From positions 248,001 to 312,000 of the forward strand of contig NZ_JBHUJS010000001.1 in assembly GCF_042683405.1 (NCBI RefSeq): a stretch of 64,000 nucleotides of DNA. Direction: 5' to 3'. The position numbers and the translations under genes were made by a program. Source of the DNA: Telluria sp042683405. Its GTDB lineage: Bacteria; Pseudomonadota; Gammaproteobacteria; Burkholderiales; Burkholderiaceae_D. Each line of letters begins with the position of its first letter. Position 1 is the first letter of the stretch. Shown piece after piece: positions 55,496 to 64,000 of this stretch. The notes below the pieces were generated by a model. That model saw only the letters and a list, made by a program, of their open reading frames with translations. It was not told where the DNA came from and searched no databases.

Positions 55496-57797
55496 TGTCG
55501 CACTCCGAATACATCTGCAGGAACTCCTCCGCCGGCACCGGCTTGCCCTTGTAGAAGCCCTGGTAGCAGTCGCAGCCCTGGCGTTCCAGGAATTCCAGCT
55601 GCTCGCTGGTCTCGACGCCTTCGGCCAGCACCCGGAAGCCTAGCGTGTGCGCCATGTCGATGATGGCCGAGGCGATCGCCATGTCGTCCTGATGCTGCGG
55701 GATATCCTTGACGAAGCTGCGGTCGATCTTCAGCACGTCGAGCGGGAAGTTCTTCAGGTAGGCCAGCGACGAGTAACCGGTGCCGAAATCGTCGATCGCC
55801 AGGCGCACGCCCAGCTCGCGCAGGCCGGCCAGGTTGGCGATGGCGCGCTCGCCCCGCTCCATCAGCGCGCTTTCGGTCAGTTCCAGCTCCAGGCAGTGGG
55901 CCGGGAAACCGGTCTCCTCCAGCACCTGCCGCACGCGCGCGGTGAATCCCGCGGTATTGAACTGGCGGGGCGACACGTTCACCGCCAGCGTCAGCTCCGG
56001 CATCCCGCTGTCGAGCCAGGCGCGGCCCTGCCTGCAGGTTTCGTTCAGCACCCATTGGCCGACCTCGCAGATCAGATGGCTGGTCTCGGCAATCGGGATG
56101 AAGCTGCCGGGCGGGATCATTCCGCGCAGCGGATGCTGCCAGCGCACCAGCGCCTCGGCCCCGGTGATGCTGCCGCTCGCGATGTTCACCTGCGGCTGGA
56201 AATGCACGCACAGTTCGCCGCGCGGAATGGCCTGGTGCAGCTCGGTCTCCAGTTCGATGCGTTCGCGCGCGGTGCGCGTCAGGTGTTCCGAGAAGTAGCG
56301 GAAGCAGTTGCGTCCTTCGTTCTTGGCCAGGTTCATGGCCGCGTCGGCATGCTGCAGCAGGTCGCTGGTGCTGTTGCCGTGCTGCGGATACAGGCTGATG
56401 CCGATCGAGACGCCGGTGCGCACCCGTGCCCCGTTCGACAGCGTCCACTCCTTGCCGAGCCGTTCGATCATGTCGTTGGCCACGCGCGCCGCGTCCTCCT
56501 CTTGACCTATCTTTTCGAGCACCACCCAGAACTCGTCGCCGCCCGGGCGCGCCACCGTGTCGCACTGGCGCACGCAATGCCTGAGCGTGTCCGCGACCTG
56601 CACCAGCAGCTCGTCGCCCAGCGCATGGCCGTAGCTTTCGTTGATGTCCTTGAAGCGGTCCAGGTCGAGCTGCAGCACTGCGAAGGAAAGGTGCTCGCGC
56701 TGCGCCGTGTGCAGCAGGTGCCCGATCTGTGCGGTCATCATGCGGCGGTTGGGCAGGCGGGTGAGCGGGTCGTGGTGGGCGACGAAGTCGAGCCTCTCCT
56801 CGGCGTCGCGAATGCCCGACATGTCCGCGTACACGCCCACGTAATTGAGGATACGGCCCGCTTCGTCGCGCAGTGCGCTGATGCTCAGGAAGTCGGGATA
56901 GACCTGGCCGTTGCGGCGGCGGTTCCAGATCTCGCCGCGCCAGTAGCCGGTGGTGGCGAGCGAGCGCCACATCTCGTCGTAGAACGCGGCGCCGTGGCGG
57001 CCGGAGCTGAGCAGCGATGGCTCCTTGCCCAGCACCTCGTGCTCCGGGTAGCCGGTGATCGCGGTAAAGCCGCGGTTCACCATCTGGATCTCGCCGTCGG
57101 GGGCGGTGACGATGATGCCTTCACGCGTGGTGTCGAACACGGCGCCCGCCTGCAGCAGGCGCTGCTGGGCGGCCTTGTGCTGGGTAAGGTCGGTGTTGGT
57201 GCCGGAGACCGTGACCGCGCGCCCCTCGGCGTCGCGCAGGATCGAAAAGCGCGCCAGCATCGGAATGTAGTGGCCGTCCTTGTGCCGCATGCGCAGCTCG
57301 AACTGGTCCGCGCTGGCGTCGCCCTCGAGGTCGCGGCGGAAGCGCTCGCGCAGCTGCTGCTGTTCGTCCGGATGCACCAGCGACAGCCACAGATCCGGAC
57401 CGGTCTCCAGTTCGCCCCGGCGGTAGCCGAGCATTTCGTACCAGCGCTGCGAGTAGTAGCGCTCGCCGGTCTGCACGTTGGTATCCCACCAGCCGTCGTT
57501 CGATCCGTACAGTACCCGCTCGAGGCGTTCCTGGACGTGCTGGGCGTGCTCGGTGGCCGACCGGCGCGCGGCGTCCCAGGCCTTCAGCAGGCCATACAGC
57601 AGCAGGCCGGTGAGGGCGCAGAACAGGTAGCCCTTGGCAGTGCCGGCCAGGGCCAGGTCGCCACGGTCGTTCAGGATGTGTTCCAGCGCGCGGTCGGACA
57701 CGGTGATCCACAACGCCGCTCCGGCCACGTAAGCGAGGGTGATGGCCAGCGGCGTGTACAGTCTCGATACCAGGGTTGGCGTGGGCTTGGTCGGCAT
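55479..57797 (-). CDS. PAS-GGDEF-EAL cyclic-di-GMP signalling protein
   Basis: The 772-residue protein has two N-terminal membrane helices (PLAITLAYVAGAALWITV; GTAKGYLFCALTGLLLYGLL), two PAS domains (about 95-205 and 220-340; DGWWDTNVQTGERYYS, GIIVTAPDGEIQMVNRGF), a GGDEF domain with intact G-G-D-E-F at 419-423, and an EAL domain with EAL at 548-550, DFGTGYSSL and LKIDRSF. Both catalytic signatures look intact, so it may make and break c-di-GMP, depending on the PAS input. The ATG at 57797 starts it; the upstream gene is hpt. It is the only c-di-GMP gene in the window. Confidence 0.92.
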   Translation of the reverse strand: MPTKPTPTLVSRLYTPLAITLAYVAGAALWITVSDRALEHILNDRGDLALAGTAKGYLFCALTGLLLYGLLKAWDAARRSATEHAQHVQERLERVLYGSNDGWWDTNVQTGERYYSQRWYEMLGYRRGELETGPDLWLSLVHPDEQQQLRERFRRDLEGDASADQFELRMRHKDGHYIPMLARFSILRDAEGRAVTVSGTNTDLTQHKAAQQRLLQAGAVFDTTREGIIVTAPDGEIQMVNRGFTAITGYPEHEVLGKEPSLLSSGRHGAAFYDEMWRSLATTGYWRGEIWNRRRNGQVYPDFLSISALRDEAGRILNYVGVYADMSGIRDAEERLDFVAHHDPLTRLPNRRMMTAQIGHLLHTAQREHLSFAVLQLDLDRFKDINESYGHALGDELLVQVADTLRHCVRQCDTVARPGGDEFWVVLEKIGQEEDAARVANDMIERLGKEWTLSNGARVRTGVSIGISLYPQHGNSTSDLLQHADAAMNLAKNEGRNCFRYFSEHLTRTARERIELETELHQAIPRGELCVHFQPQVNIASGSITGAEALVRWQHPLRGMIPPGSFIPIAETSHLICEVGQWVLNETCRQGRAWLDSGMPELTLAVNVSPRQFNTAGFTARVRQVLEETGFPAHCLELELTESALMERGERAIANLAGLRELGVRLAIDDFGTGYSSLAYLKNFPLDVLKIDRSFVKDIPQHQDDMAIASAIIDMAHTLGFRVLAEGVETSEQLEFLERQGCDCYQGFYKGKPVPAEEFLQMYSECDIRSRG

Positions 57798-57986
57798 TGT
57801 GATTGGAATGTGGCGCGCAGAAAACAAACTGCGGGAATGCGCGTCCAGTATAAATCCATGGCCGAGTCCGGCAGGCACGATAGGACGCCGACCCTACCGG
57901 CTGCGTGCGCGAGTGCGTCAGCCGGCGTTGCGCCGGCCGGCATGGAGCCCGGCCTGCGCGGGGCTACAGGGACTGCGGGGGAGGGA

Positions 57987-58580
57987 TCAGGCTTCCGGGG
58001 TGATGGCCCACAGGCCCGGCAGGTTGCGCCAGTAACCGTAGGCGTCCATGCCGAATCCGACGACGAACTTGTTCGGGATGGTCAGTCCGACGATGTCGGC
58101 CTGCACCGGCTTGGCGCGGCCCAGGTCCTTGTCGGCAAAGACGCAGATCACGACCTCCCTCGCGCCCATGTCGAGCAGGCGCTGCTTGACGTGGGCCAGC
58201 GTCTCGCCCTCGTCCAGGATGTCGTCCACCACGATCACGGTGCGGCCGGTGACGTTGGAGCGGGGAATGACCTTCCACACCACTTCGCCGCCCTTGTCGT
58301 CGTCGCCGTAGCGGCTGACGTGGATGTAGTCGAATTCGAGCGGGAACGACAGCTGCGTCAGCAGCTGGCCGGTAAATACGACCGCGCCGCCCATCACGCC
58401 CAGGACCAGCGGGAAGGCCGCTTCGTCCGGGTCCCCATAGCGCTCGTTCAGGGTGCGCGCCACGCGGGCCACGGCCTCCCTGACGGTGGCCTCGTCGCAA
58501 ACCGGTTCGGCGTTGGCTAACAGTGCGCGTGCGCGCTCATGGTGGAAACCCTGCAGGGTGGTGCTGTCTGGTGTCGTCAT
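57987..58580 (-). CDS. hpt: Hypoxanthine-guanine phosphoribosyltransferase
   Basis: Hpt salvages hypoxanthine or guanine with PRPP. The 197-residue protein has LGVMGGAVVFTGQLL, FDYIHVSRYGDDDKGG, the PRPP-binding VIVVDDILDEGETL and the C-terminal VVGFGMDAYGYWRNLPGLW. It precedes the GGDEF-EAL gene by about 190 bp on the same strand. Confidence 0.9.
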   Translation of the reverse strand: MTTPDSTTLQGFHHERARALLANAEPVCDEATVREAVARVARTLNERYGDPDEAAFPLVLGVMGGAVVFTGQLLTQLSFPLEFDYIHVSRYGDDDKGGEVVWKVIPRSNVTGRTVIVVDDILDEGETLAHVKQRLLDMGAREVVICVFADKDLGRAKPVQADIVGLTIPNKFVVGFGMDAYGYWRNLPGLWAITPEA

Positions 58581-58742
58581 GGTGACAATTATCCCGCAAA
58601 CCGCGCGCCTCGGCAGGACAGTTGGGTTTTTGCTACAACCCGCCGGAAGGCCGCCGCCATGGCGCAGGCCGGCACGCCCGGGCGCATCCGCCGGCCCGCT
58701 CGGGGTATGATTGCCATAAATGGAACAAACGACACTTCATTC

Positions 58743-60560
58743 ATGCCATCCCAACAGGAACTGACCGACCGGGCGGCGCGGCTCGCAGCAGTGCGCGAGG
58801 CCATGCGCACCCATGGCGTCGATGCGCTCGTGGTGCCGTCGTCCGACCCGCACCTGTCCGAATACCTGCCGCAGCGCTGGAAGGGCAGGGAGTGGCTGTC
58901 CGGCTTTACCGGCTCGGTCGGCACCTTCATCGCCACGCAGGATGCGGCCGGCGTGTGGACCGATGCGCGCTACTGGGAGCAGGCCGAGGCCGAACTGGCC
59001 GGCGGCGCCACGCGGCTGATGAAGATCCCGTCCGGCGCCAGCCTGCTGTGGATCGACTGGCTGGCCGACACCTTGCCGCCGGGAGCGACGGTGGCGGTGG
59101 ACGCGCGGGTACTGGGCCTGGCCACGGCGCGCGCGTTGGCCTCGGCGCTGGAGGCGCGCGGCATCGGCCTGCGCATGGACGCGGACCTGCTGGACGAGGT
59201 CTGGAGCGGGCGCCCCGCGCTGCCGCTGGAAGCGGTCACCGAACACGTTGAACCCTATTGCCGCCTGGCGCGTGCGGACAAGCTGGCCGCCCTGCGCGCG
59301 CAGATGCAGCGCGCCGGCGCGACCCACCACTTCCTCTCCACGCTGGACGACATCGCCTACCTGTTCAACCTGCGCGGCAGCGACGTCAGCTACAACCCGG
59401 TGTTCCTGGCGCATGCGCTGGTGACGCTGCAGGATGCGACCCTGTTCGTTGCGCCGGGCAAGGTGGACGCGCAGTGCGAGGCGCGGCTGCGCGTGGATCA
59501 GGTCGCGCTCGCGCCCTACCAGGATGCCGAGGCCGCGCTGGCCGCGCTGGACCCCGGTGCGGTCGTGCTGCTCGATCCGCGCCGCGTCACGGCCGGGATG
59601 CGCGCGGCGCTGCCGGACGGGGTCCGGGTGGTCGAGGAGATCAACCCGACCACGCTGGCCAAGTCGCGCAAGACGGAGCAGGAAGCGATCCACGTGCGCG
59701 CCACCATGGAGCAGGACGGCGCCGCGCTGTGCGAGTTCTTTGCCTGGCTGGAACCGCTGCTGGCCGACCGCGGCCGCGCGCCGCTGACGGAGCTGGACAT
59801 CGACACCCACATCACGGCCGCGCGCGCGCGCCGGCCGGGATTCGTGTCGCCAAGCTTCGGCACCATCGCCGGCTTCAATGCCAACGGCGCCGTGATGCAT
59901 TACCGCGCCAAGCAGTCGTCGCATGCGGTGATCGAAGGCGACGGGCTGCTGCTGATCGATTCGGGCGGCCAGTACCACGGCGGCACCACCGATATCACGC
60001 GCGTGGTGGCGGTGGGCGCGCCGAGCCCGGCCCAGATGCGCGACTACACGCTGGTGCTCAAGGGCCTGATCGCGCTGTCCTCGGCGCAGTTCCCGCGCGG
60101 GACCCGTTCGCCGCTGCTCGATGCGCTGGCGCGCGCGCCGATCTGGGCGCATGGCGCGGATTACGGCCACGGCACCGGCCACGGCGTCGGCTACTTCCTC
60201 AATGTGCACGAGGGACCGCAGTCGATCTCGCCGTCCACCATGCCGGAGCCGCATACCGCCATGGAGCCGGGGATGATCACCTCGATCGAGCCAGGCATCT
60301 ACCGCCCCGGACGCTGGGGCATCCGCATCGAAAACCTGTCGCTGGCCGTGCCGGCCGGGACCACCGAGTTCGGCGAGTTCCTGCGTTTCGAGACGCTGAC
60401 GCTGTGCCCGATCGACACGCGCTGCCTGGACCGCTCGGTGATGACCGCCCACGACTGCGCCTGGCTCAACGACTACCACACCATGGTGCGCCAGCGCCTG
60501 ACGCCGCATGTGTCGGGTGCGGCGCGCGCGTGGCTGCATGCGCGCACGGAGGCGATCTGA
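58743..60560 (+). CDS. Aminopeptidase P-family protein
   Basis: The 605-residue protein has a creatinase-like N-terminal part (HGVDALVVPSSDPHLSEYLPQRWKGREWLSGFTGSVGT) and the metallopeptidase domain with ligands in DSGGQYHGGTTDITRVV (two Asp), GHGTGHGVGYFLNVHEG (His), MITSIEPGIY (Glu) and GIRIENL (Glu). The length and SGFTGSVG signature are those of the XPNPEP1-like group, releasing N-terminal residues before proline. The ATG at 58743 starts at the conserved N-terminus. Its stop overlaps the next ATG by one base. Confidence 0.93.
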   Translation: MPSQQELTDRAARLAAVREAMRTHGVDALVVPSSDPHLSEYLPQRWKGREWLSGFTGSVGTFIATQDAAGVWTDARYWEQAEAELAGGATRLMKIPSGASLLWIDWLADTLPPGATVAVDARVLGLATARALASALEARGIGLRMDADLLDEVWSGRPALPLEAVTEHVEPYCRLARADKLAALRAQMQRAGATHHFLSTLDDIAYLFNLRGSDVSYNPVFLAHALVTLQDATLFVAPGKVDAQCEARLRVDQVALAPYQDAEAALAALDPGAVVLLDPRRVTAGMRAALPDGVRVVEEINPTTLAKSRKTEQEAIHVRATMEQDGAALCEFFAWLEPLLADRGRAPLTELDIDTHITAARARRPGFVSPSFGTIAGFNANGAVMHYRAKQSSHAVIEGDGLLLIDSGGQYHGGTTDITRVVAVGAPSPAQMRDYTLVLKGLIALSSAQFPRGTRSPLLDALARAPIWAHGADYGHGTGHGVGYFLNVHEGPQSISPSTMPEPHTAMEPGMITSIEPGIYRPGRWGIRIENLSLAVPAGTTEFGEFLRFETLTLCPIDTRCLDRSVMTAHDCAWLNDYHTMVRQRLTPHVSGAARAWLHARTEAI

Positions 60561-60826
60561 TGGCGGGCGCACGGTCCACCCGCGCCAGCACCGCCGTCGA
60601 GCGGCTCAAGGAGCGCACCGGCAATCCCGGCTATTCGATGGCGCGCACCGGCGACGGGCACTTCTTCCTGAGCGAGGCGCCGGGCGCGCCGCCGCTGTGC
60701 GCGCCGCTCGAGCTGGACGATTTCGTGGCCTTCGTGAACAAGCTGGGTCCGCAAAAGGAGCGGCGCGTGAGCAAGCTCGATGCCGCATTCGAAAAACAGC
60801 TGGTCAAGAAAAAGTCACCCGAATGA
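60560..60826 (+). CDS. Hypothetical 88-residue protein
   Basis: The protein starts in the TGATG overlap with the aminopeptidase gene and ends in an ATGA overlap with mgtC, so it is translated within the same message. It is basic and soluble, with RTGDGHFFLSEAPGAPP and ELDDFVAFVNKLGPQKERRVSKLD as the only distinctive stretches. I do not recognise the family. Confidence 0.65.
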   Translation: MAGARSTRASTAVERLKERTGNPGYSMARTGDGHFFLSEAPGAPPLCAPLELDDFVAFVNKLGPQKERRVSKLDAAFEKQLVKKKSPE

Positions 60827-61581
60827 AGGCCATGTTCCCCCCTTATGAATCGCTGCTGGCCTACTGGAGCGGCCCCGAGCTGGCGACCAATGCGCTGATC
60901 GTGCTGAACCTGGCCGGCGCGCTGGCCCTCGGACTGCTGGTCGGCTACGAGCGCTCCTACCACGGCCGCGCGGCCGGCATGCGCACCTACGGCCTGGTCT
61001 GCATGGCATCGTGCGCGCTGACCGTGATCTCGGGCTATCCGGAGTCGTGGTACGGCAGCCATAACAGCGTCTACATGGCGGCGGTCGACCCGACCCGCGT
61101 GATCCAGGGCATCGTCACCGGGGTCGGCTTCCTCGGCGCCGGCATGATCATGCGCGAAGGCTTCACCATCAGCGGACTGACCACGGCGGCCTCGATCTGG
61201 GCCTCGTCCGTGACGGGCGTGCTGGTGGGCGTCGGCTTCTACATGTCCGCGATCTTCCTGGCGCTGATGTGCGCGGGCGTGATGGTGTACCTGTCGCGGG
61301 TCGAATCGTTCCTGCCTTCGCGCCACGCGGTGGCGATCACGATGCGCTTCAAGCCGGGCTTCGTTCCGCGCGAAGATGGGCTGCGCGAGATCGCGCGCGA
61401 TCGCGGCTACCAGATCGCCGGCGGCTCGCTGTCGATCTCCAGCGAGCACGGACGCCAGGAGTGGCGCTTCGTGGCGCTCGAACGCTCGCAGCGCAGCGGG
61501 GCGCGCATCTCGGAACTGGCGGCGGAGCTGAACGCCTTCGAGGGCATCGACAGTTTCCAGCTCAGCCACGCACGCAACTAG
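60823..61581 (+). CDS. MgtC/SapB-family membrane protein
   Basis: The 252-residue protein has an N-terminal MgtC domain with four to five membrane segments: LNLAGALALGLLVGYERSYHGRAAGMRTYGLV, IQGIVTGVGFLGAGMIMREG, ISGLTTAASIWASSVTGVLVGVGFY. A soluble C-terminal domain follows from about residue 155 (VAITMRFKPGF). MgtC proteins inhibit or regulate F-type ATP synthase or act in Mg2+ and acid adaptation in pathogens; the role of this one is not known. Confidence 0.9.
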   Translation: MKAMFPPYESLLAYWSGPELATNALIVLNLAGALALGLLVGYERSYHGRAAGMRTYGLVCMASCALTVISGYPESWYGSHNSVYMAAVDPTRVIQGIVTGVGFLGAGMIMREGFTISGLTTAASIWASSVTGVLVGVGFYMSAIFLALMCAGVMVYLSRVESFLPSRHAVAITMRFKPGFVPREDGLREIARDRGYQIAGGSLSISSEHGRQEWRFVALERSQRSGARISELAAELNAFEGIDSFQLSHARN

Positions 61582-61589
61582 GAGCCAGC

Positions 61590-62168
61590 ATGCAAGCGCA
61601 AGACGTACTCGATTTCTGGTTCGGGCCGCAGGACAGCGCGGTCTACGGCAGCCAGCGTCCCGAATGGTTCGGCAAGGACCCGGCGTTCGATGCCGAGATC
61701 CGCGCGCGCTTCGAGCCGCTGATCGAGCGCGCCGTGAACGGCGGCCTGCGTGACTGGGATGCGCTGGGACCGCGCGGCAAGCTGGCCCGCATCCTGGTGC
61801 TGGACCAGTTCACCCGCAACGCCTGGCGCGACACGGCAGCCGCCTTCCAGGGCGACGTGCTGGCGATCGGCGCCGCGCAGCAACTGGTGGCGAGCGGCGA
61901 GGACATGCAGCTGGTCCCGGCCGAGCGCATGTTCGCCTACATGCCCTACGAGCACACCGAGGACGCGGCGATGCAGGAAAAATCGGTGCGCCTGTTCGAG
62001 GCGCTGGCGCGCGAGCATCCGGGCTTCGACCTGGTGCTCGACTATGCGCACCGCCACCGCGGCGTGATTGCGCGCTTCGGCCGCTTCCCGCACCGTAACC
62101 CGATCCTGGGGCGCACCTCGACCGAGGAAGAACTGGCCTACATGTCGCTGCCGGGATCGGGGTTCTGA
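61590..62168 (+). CDS. DUF924-family protein
   Basis: The 192-residue helical protein has the DUF924 signature: VLDFWFGPQ, PEWFGKDPAFDAEIRARF, ILVLDQFTRNAWRDTAAAFQGD, and FAYMPYEHTEDAAMQEKSV, closing with RFGRFPHRNPILGRTSTEEE. AGGAGCC precedes the ATG. Fold relatives are TPR-like; no activity is established. Its stop overlaps the start of the next gene by one base. Confidence 0.88.
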   Translation: MQAQDVLDFWFGPQDSAVYGSQRPEWFGKDPAFDAEIRARFEPLIERAVNGGLRDWDALGPRGKLARILVLDQFTRNAWRDTAAAFQGDVLAIGAAQQLVASGEDMQLVPAERMFAYMPYEHTEDAAMQEKSVRLFEALAREHPGFDLVLDYAHRHRGVIARFGRFPHRNPILGRTSTEEELAYMSLPGSGF

Positions 62169-63043
62169 TGCCGCAGCAGCTGGCGATCATCGGCGGCGGG
62201 CGCGTCGCGCGCGCGCTCGGCAAGGTGTTCACGCATGCGGGCATCTTCATGCTCGGCGATATCCGCACCCGCTCGCTCGCCAGCGCGCAGCAGGCGGCGG
62301 GCTTCATCGGCGGCGGGACCGCGCTTGCCCCGGGCCAGCCGATGCGGGTGGCCGACGTGTACATGCTGGCCGTGTCGGACGACCAGATCGGGCCGGCCGC
62401 CGCGGCGCTGGCGCTGGACGTCCCGCTGGCGGGCGCGGTGGTGTTCCACTGCAGCGGCGCCAAGGCGGCCGCGGAGCTGGAGCCGGCGCGCGCGGCCGGC
62501 GCCTTTGTTGCCTCCGTGCATCCGGTGCGCAGCTTCGCCGACCCGGAGCAGGTGGCGCGCAGCTTCGGCGGGACCTGGTGCGGGATCGAAGGCGACGCGC
62601 CCGCGCTGGAGCTGCTGGAAGCGGCGTTCGGCGCGGCCGGCGCGCAGCTGGTGCGCATCGATCCCGCGGCCAAGGCGGTCTACCATGCCGCGTCGGTCTT
62701 CGCCTCCAACTATCTCGTCACGGTGGTGGATGCGGCGCTCGCGGCGTACCGCGCGGCAGGCATCGACGAGCTGTCCGCGCGCCAGCTGGCCGCGCCGCTC
62801 GCAGCCGAGGCGCTGGACAATGTGCTGCGCCTCGGCGGGCCGGCCGCGCTGACCGGGCCGATCGCGCGCGGCGACATGGACACGGTGGCGCGCCAGCAGC
62901 GCGCGCTGGACGCGTGGGACGCGCCCACCGGCGAGCTGTATGCGGCGCTGGCCCGCGCCACGGCGCTGCTGGCGGCGCGCGGCCGTGGCGCCGCAGACGC
63001 AACTTTGCATAAATCATTCGACAAAGTTCCAAAAGCACAATAA
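62168..63043 (+). CDS. DUF2520 Rossmann-fold protein
   Basis: The 291-residue protein has an N-terminal nucleotide-binding strand (LAIIGGGRVARALGKVF), a VADVYMLAVSDDQIG segment, SVHPVRSFADP, and a helical C-terminal DUF2520 domain (YHAASVFASNYLVTVVDAAL). The family is related to 6-phosphogluconate and ketopantoate-type dehydrogenases; the substrate is unknown. It is coupled to the DUF924 gene. Confidence 0.85.
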   Translation: MPQQLAIIGGGRVARALGKVFTHAGIFMLGDIRTRSLASAQQAAGFIGGGTALAPGQPMRVADVYMLAVSDDQIGPAAAALALDVPLAGAVVFHCSGAKAAAELEPARAAGAFVASVHPVRSFADPEQVARSFGGTWCGIEGDAPALELLEAAFGAAGAQLVRIDPAAKAVYHAASVFASNYLVTVVDAALAAYRAAGIDELSARQLAAPLAAEALDNVLRLGGPAALTGPIARGDMDTVARQQRALDAWDAPTGELYAALARATALLAARGRGAADATLHKSFDKVPKAQ

Positions 63044-63124
63044 GCTTCGCGGATTACACCCAAAAAATAGTCTCGCCACGGAAAACCAGCGGCACAGCGC
63101 ATCCAGCGGGGCCGAGGAGACAAT

Positions 63125-63487
63125 ATGCTGTTCCTCAAGAGTACCAGCGTTACCCGGGCACCCGGCATCTACGATGTCGACATTGCTGCCAAGCCGCCAG
63201 GCAAGACCTTCGGCGTCTTCATTGCCACCGATCCCGACAATCCGCCGCGCGAGGTACTGGCCGCGCTGGCAGGGCTCGGCTTCCAGAACACCTACCGCCA
63301 GAGCTATACGCACAAGGACCGCGGCAAGGTGCTCGACCTGCACTTCCAGAAGGACGGCACCGACCTGTTCAAGGGCTGGAAGACGGAGGAATGCGAGGCG
63401 AACCTGCGCGCGCTCGAGGAAATTTTCCGCTCGATCGGCATCGCCATCACCCCGCGCGTCATGTCGCTGGCAGAAGCATACGCCTGA
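63125..63487 (+). CDS. Hypothetical 120-residue protein
   Basis: The protein begins LFLKSTSVTRAPGIYDVDIA and contains PREVLAALAGLGFQNTYRQSYTHKDRG and EECEANLRALEEIFRSIGI. It is soluble with no signal or membrane segment; I do not recognise the family. The upstream 80 bp are AT-richer than the surroundings and GAGGAGACAAT precedes the ATG at 63125. Confidence 0.75.
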   Translation: MLFLKSTSVTRAPGIYDVDIAAKPPGKTFGVFIATDPDNPPREVLAALAGLGFQNTYRQSYTHKDRGKVLDLHFQKDGTDLFKGWKTEECEANLRALEEIFRSIGIAITPRVMSLAEAYA

Positions 63488-63499
63488 GCAAGCCCGGGC

Positions 63500-64000
63500 A
63501 TGCTGGAGCGGATCGCACTGCCCGACGCGGAGCTGGACTACCTTGCACAGTTGCCCTTGCCCTGGCCGCCCGGCCAGGTGCTGCAACGCCTGATCGCCGA
63601 CACGGCGTGGCGCGCGGAGACGGTCACCGTGTTCGGCAAGCGCCACCTGCAGCCGCGCCTGACGGCGTGGCATGGCGACATGCCTTATACCTACTCCGGA
63701 CTGACCCTCGAACCGCTTCCGTGGACACCGCTATTGCTGGAAATCAGGCAGGCGGTCGAGGCGGCCAGTGGCGCGCAGTTCAACAGCGTGCTGCTGAACC
63801 TGTACCGCGACGGCCGCGACAGCATGGGAATGCACAGCGACGACGAGCCGGAACTGGGACCGGATCCGGTCATCGCATCGGTGAGCTTTGGCGAGGAGCG
63901 CGCCTTCATCCTGCGCCACAAGGCCAGCCGCGAGACGCACAAGCTGGCGCTGGCAAGCGGCAGCCTGCTGGTGATGCGCGGGCCGACCCAGCGCTGCTGG
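63500..64000 (+). CDS. alkB: AlkB-like 2-oxoglutarate/Fe(II)-dependent dioxygenase (3' end outside window)
   Basis: The frame is open from an ATG at 63500 to the last base (167 codons). Visible signatures are LTVFGKRHLQPRL-like VTVFGKRHLQPRLTAWHGD, YTYSGLTLEPLPW, NSVLLNLYRDGRDSMGMHSDDEPELG with the iron-binding H-x-D, IASVSFGEERAFILRHK and SGSLLVMRGPTQRCW. AlkB-family enzymes repair alkylated bases by oxidative demethylation. The ribosome-binding site is weak, and the second iron His lies beyond or near the window edge. Confidence 0.87.
   Translation, partial: MLERIALPDAELDYLAQLPLPWPPGQVLQRLIADTAWRAETVTVFGKRHLQPRLTAWHGDMPYTYSGLTLEPLPWTPLLLEIRQAVEAASGAQFNSVLLNLYRDGRDSMGMHSDDEPELGPDPVIASVSFGEERAFILRHKASRETHKLALASGSLLVMRGPTQRCW

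Overview
The window looks like a chromosomal segment of a GC-rich betaproteobacterium, most likely Oxalobacteraceae (Massilia-like). The basis is the gene order mnmG-rsmG-parA-parB-atpIBEFHAGDC, the style of the individual proteins (SlmA, DUF6279, YfhL-type ferredoxin, fused PabB-PabC) and dispersed GGGGTCTGTCCCC-type palindromes. This assignment is inference; no 16S rRNA gene is present.

Layout. 1-12.5 kb holds housekeeping and metabolic genes: the tail of an Lrp/AsnC regulator, glmU, a DUF6279 lipoprotein, rsmD, coaD, a 2[4Fe-4S] ferredoxin, a DUF1003 membrane protein, an exported chalcone-isomerase-like protein, a 55-residue membrane protein, a LysR regulator, an Lrp regulator divergent from putA, and ald. 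12.5-19 kb is the replication/partition neighbourhood: mtnN, then about 770 bp of non-coding DNA dense in DnaA boxes and built from two copies of one module (13302-13968). This is the best candidate here for the chromosomal origin. It is followed by a nitronate monooxygenase, a TSUP permease, two parS sites, mnmG-rsmG and parA-parB. 20.6-27.9 kb is the complete F1Fo ATP synthase operon, with a near-consensus promoter, an internal hairpin after atpE and a terminator at the end.

28-35.8 kb carries exported enzymes (serine hydrolase, PHA-depolymerase-like protein, glutathione peroxidase, Cu/Zn superoxide dismutase), a fused aminodeoxychorismate synthase/lyase, slmA and a pyrimidine 5'-nucleotidase. 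35.9-50.3 kb is the most accessory-looking part: three tandem phage-tail-collar (Mdp-like) genes on the minus strand, divergent from one giant reading frame of about 4,200 codons (DUF4347, some 30 Ig-like repeats, RTX repeats, DUF4214). That frame is interrupted once by an in-frame TAG at 43105-43107. 50.3-64 kb returns to ordinary genes: TraB/GumN, tRNA-Thr(GGT), argB, small conserved proteins, a PHB-depolymerase-family esterase, an MBL hydrolase, a PAS-GGDEF-EAL protein, hpt, an X-Pro aminopeptidase, MgtC, DUF924, DUF2520 and a partial AlkB.

The two regions most worth following up are the duplicated DnaA-box/TAG-repeat module next to the parS/parAB locus, and the tail-collar trio beside the interrupted giant surface protein.
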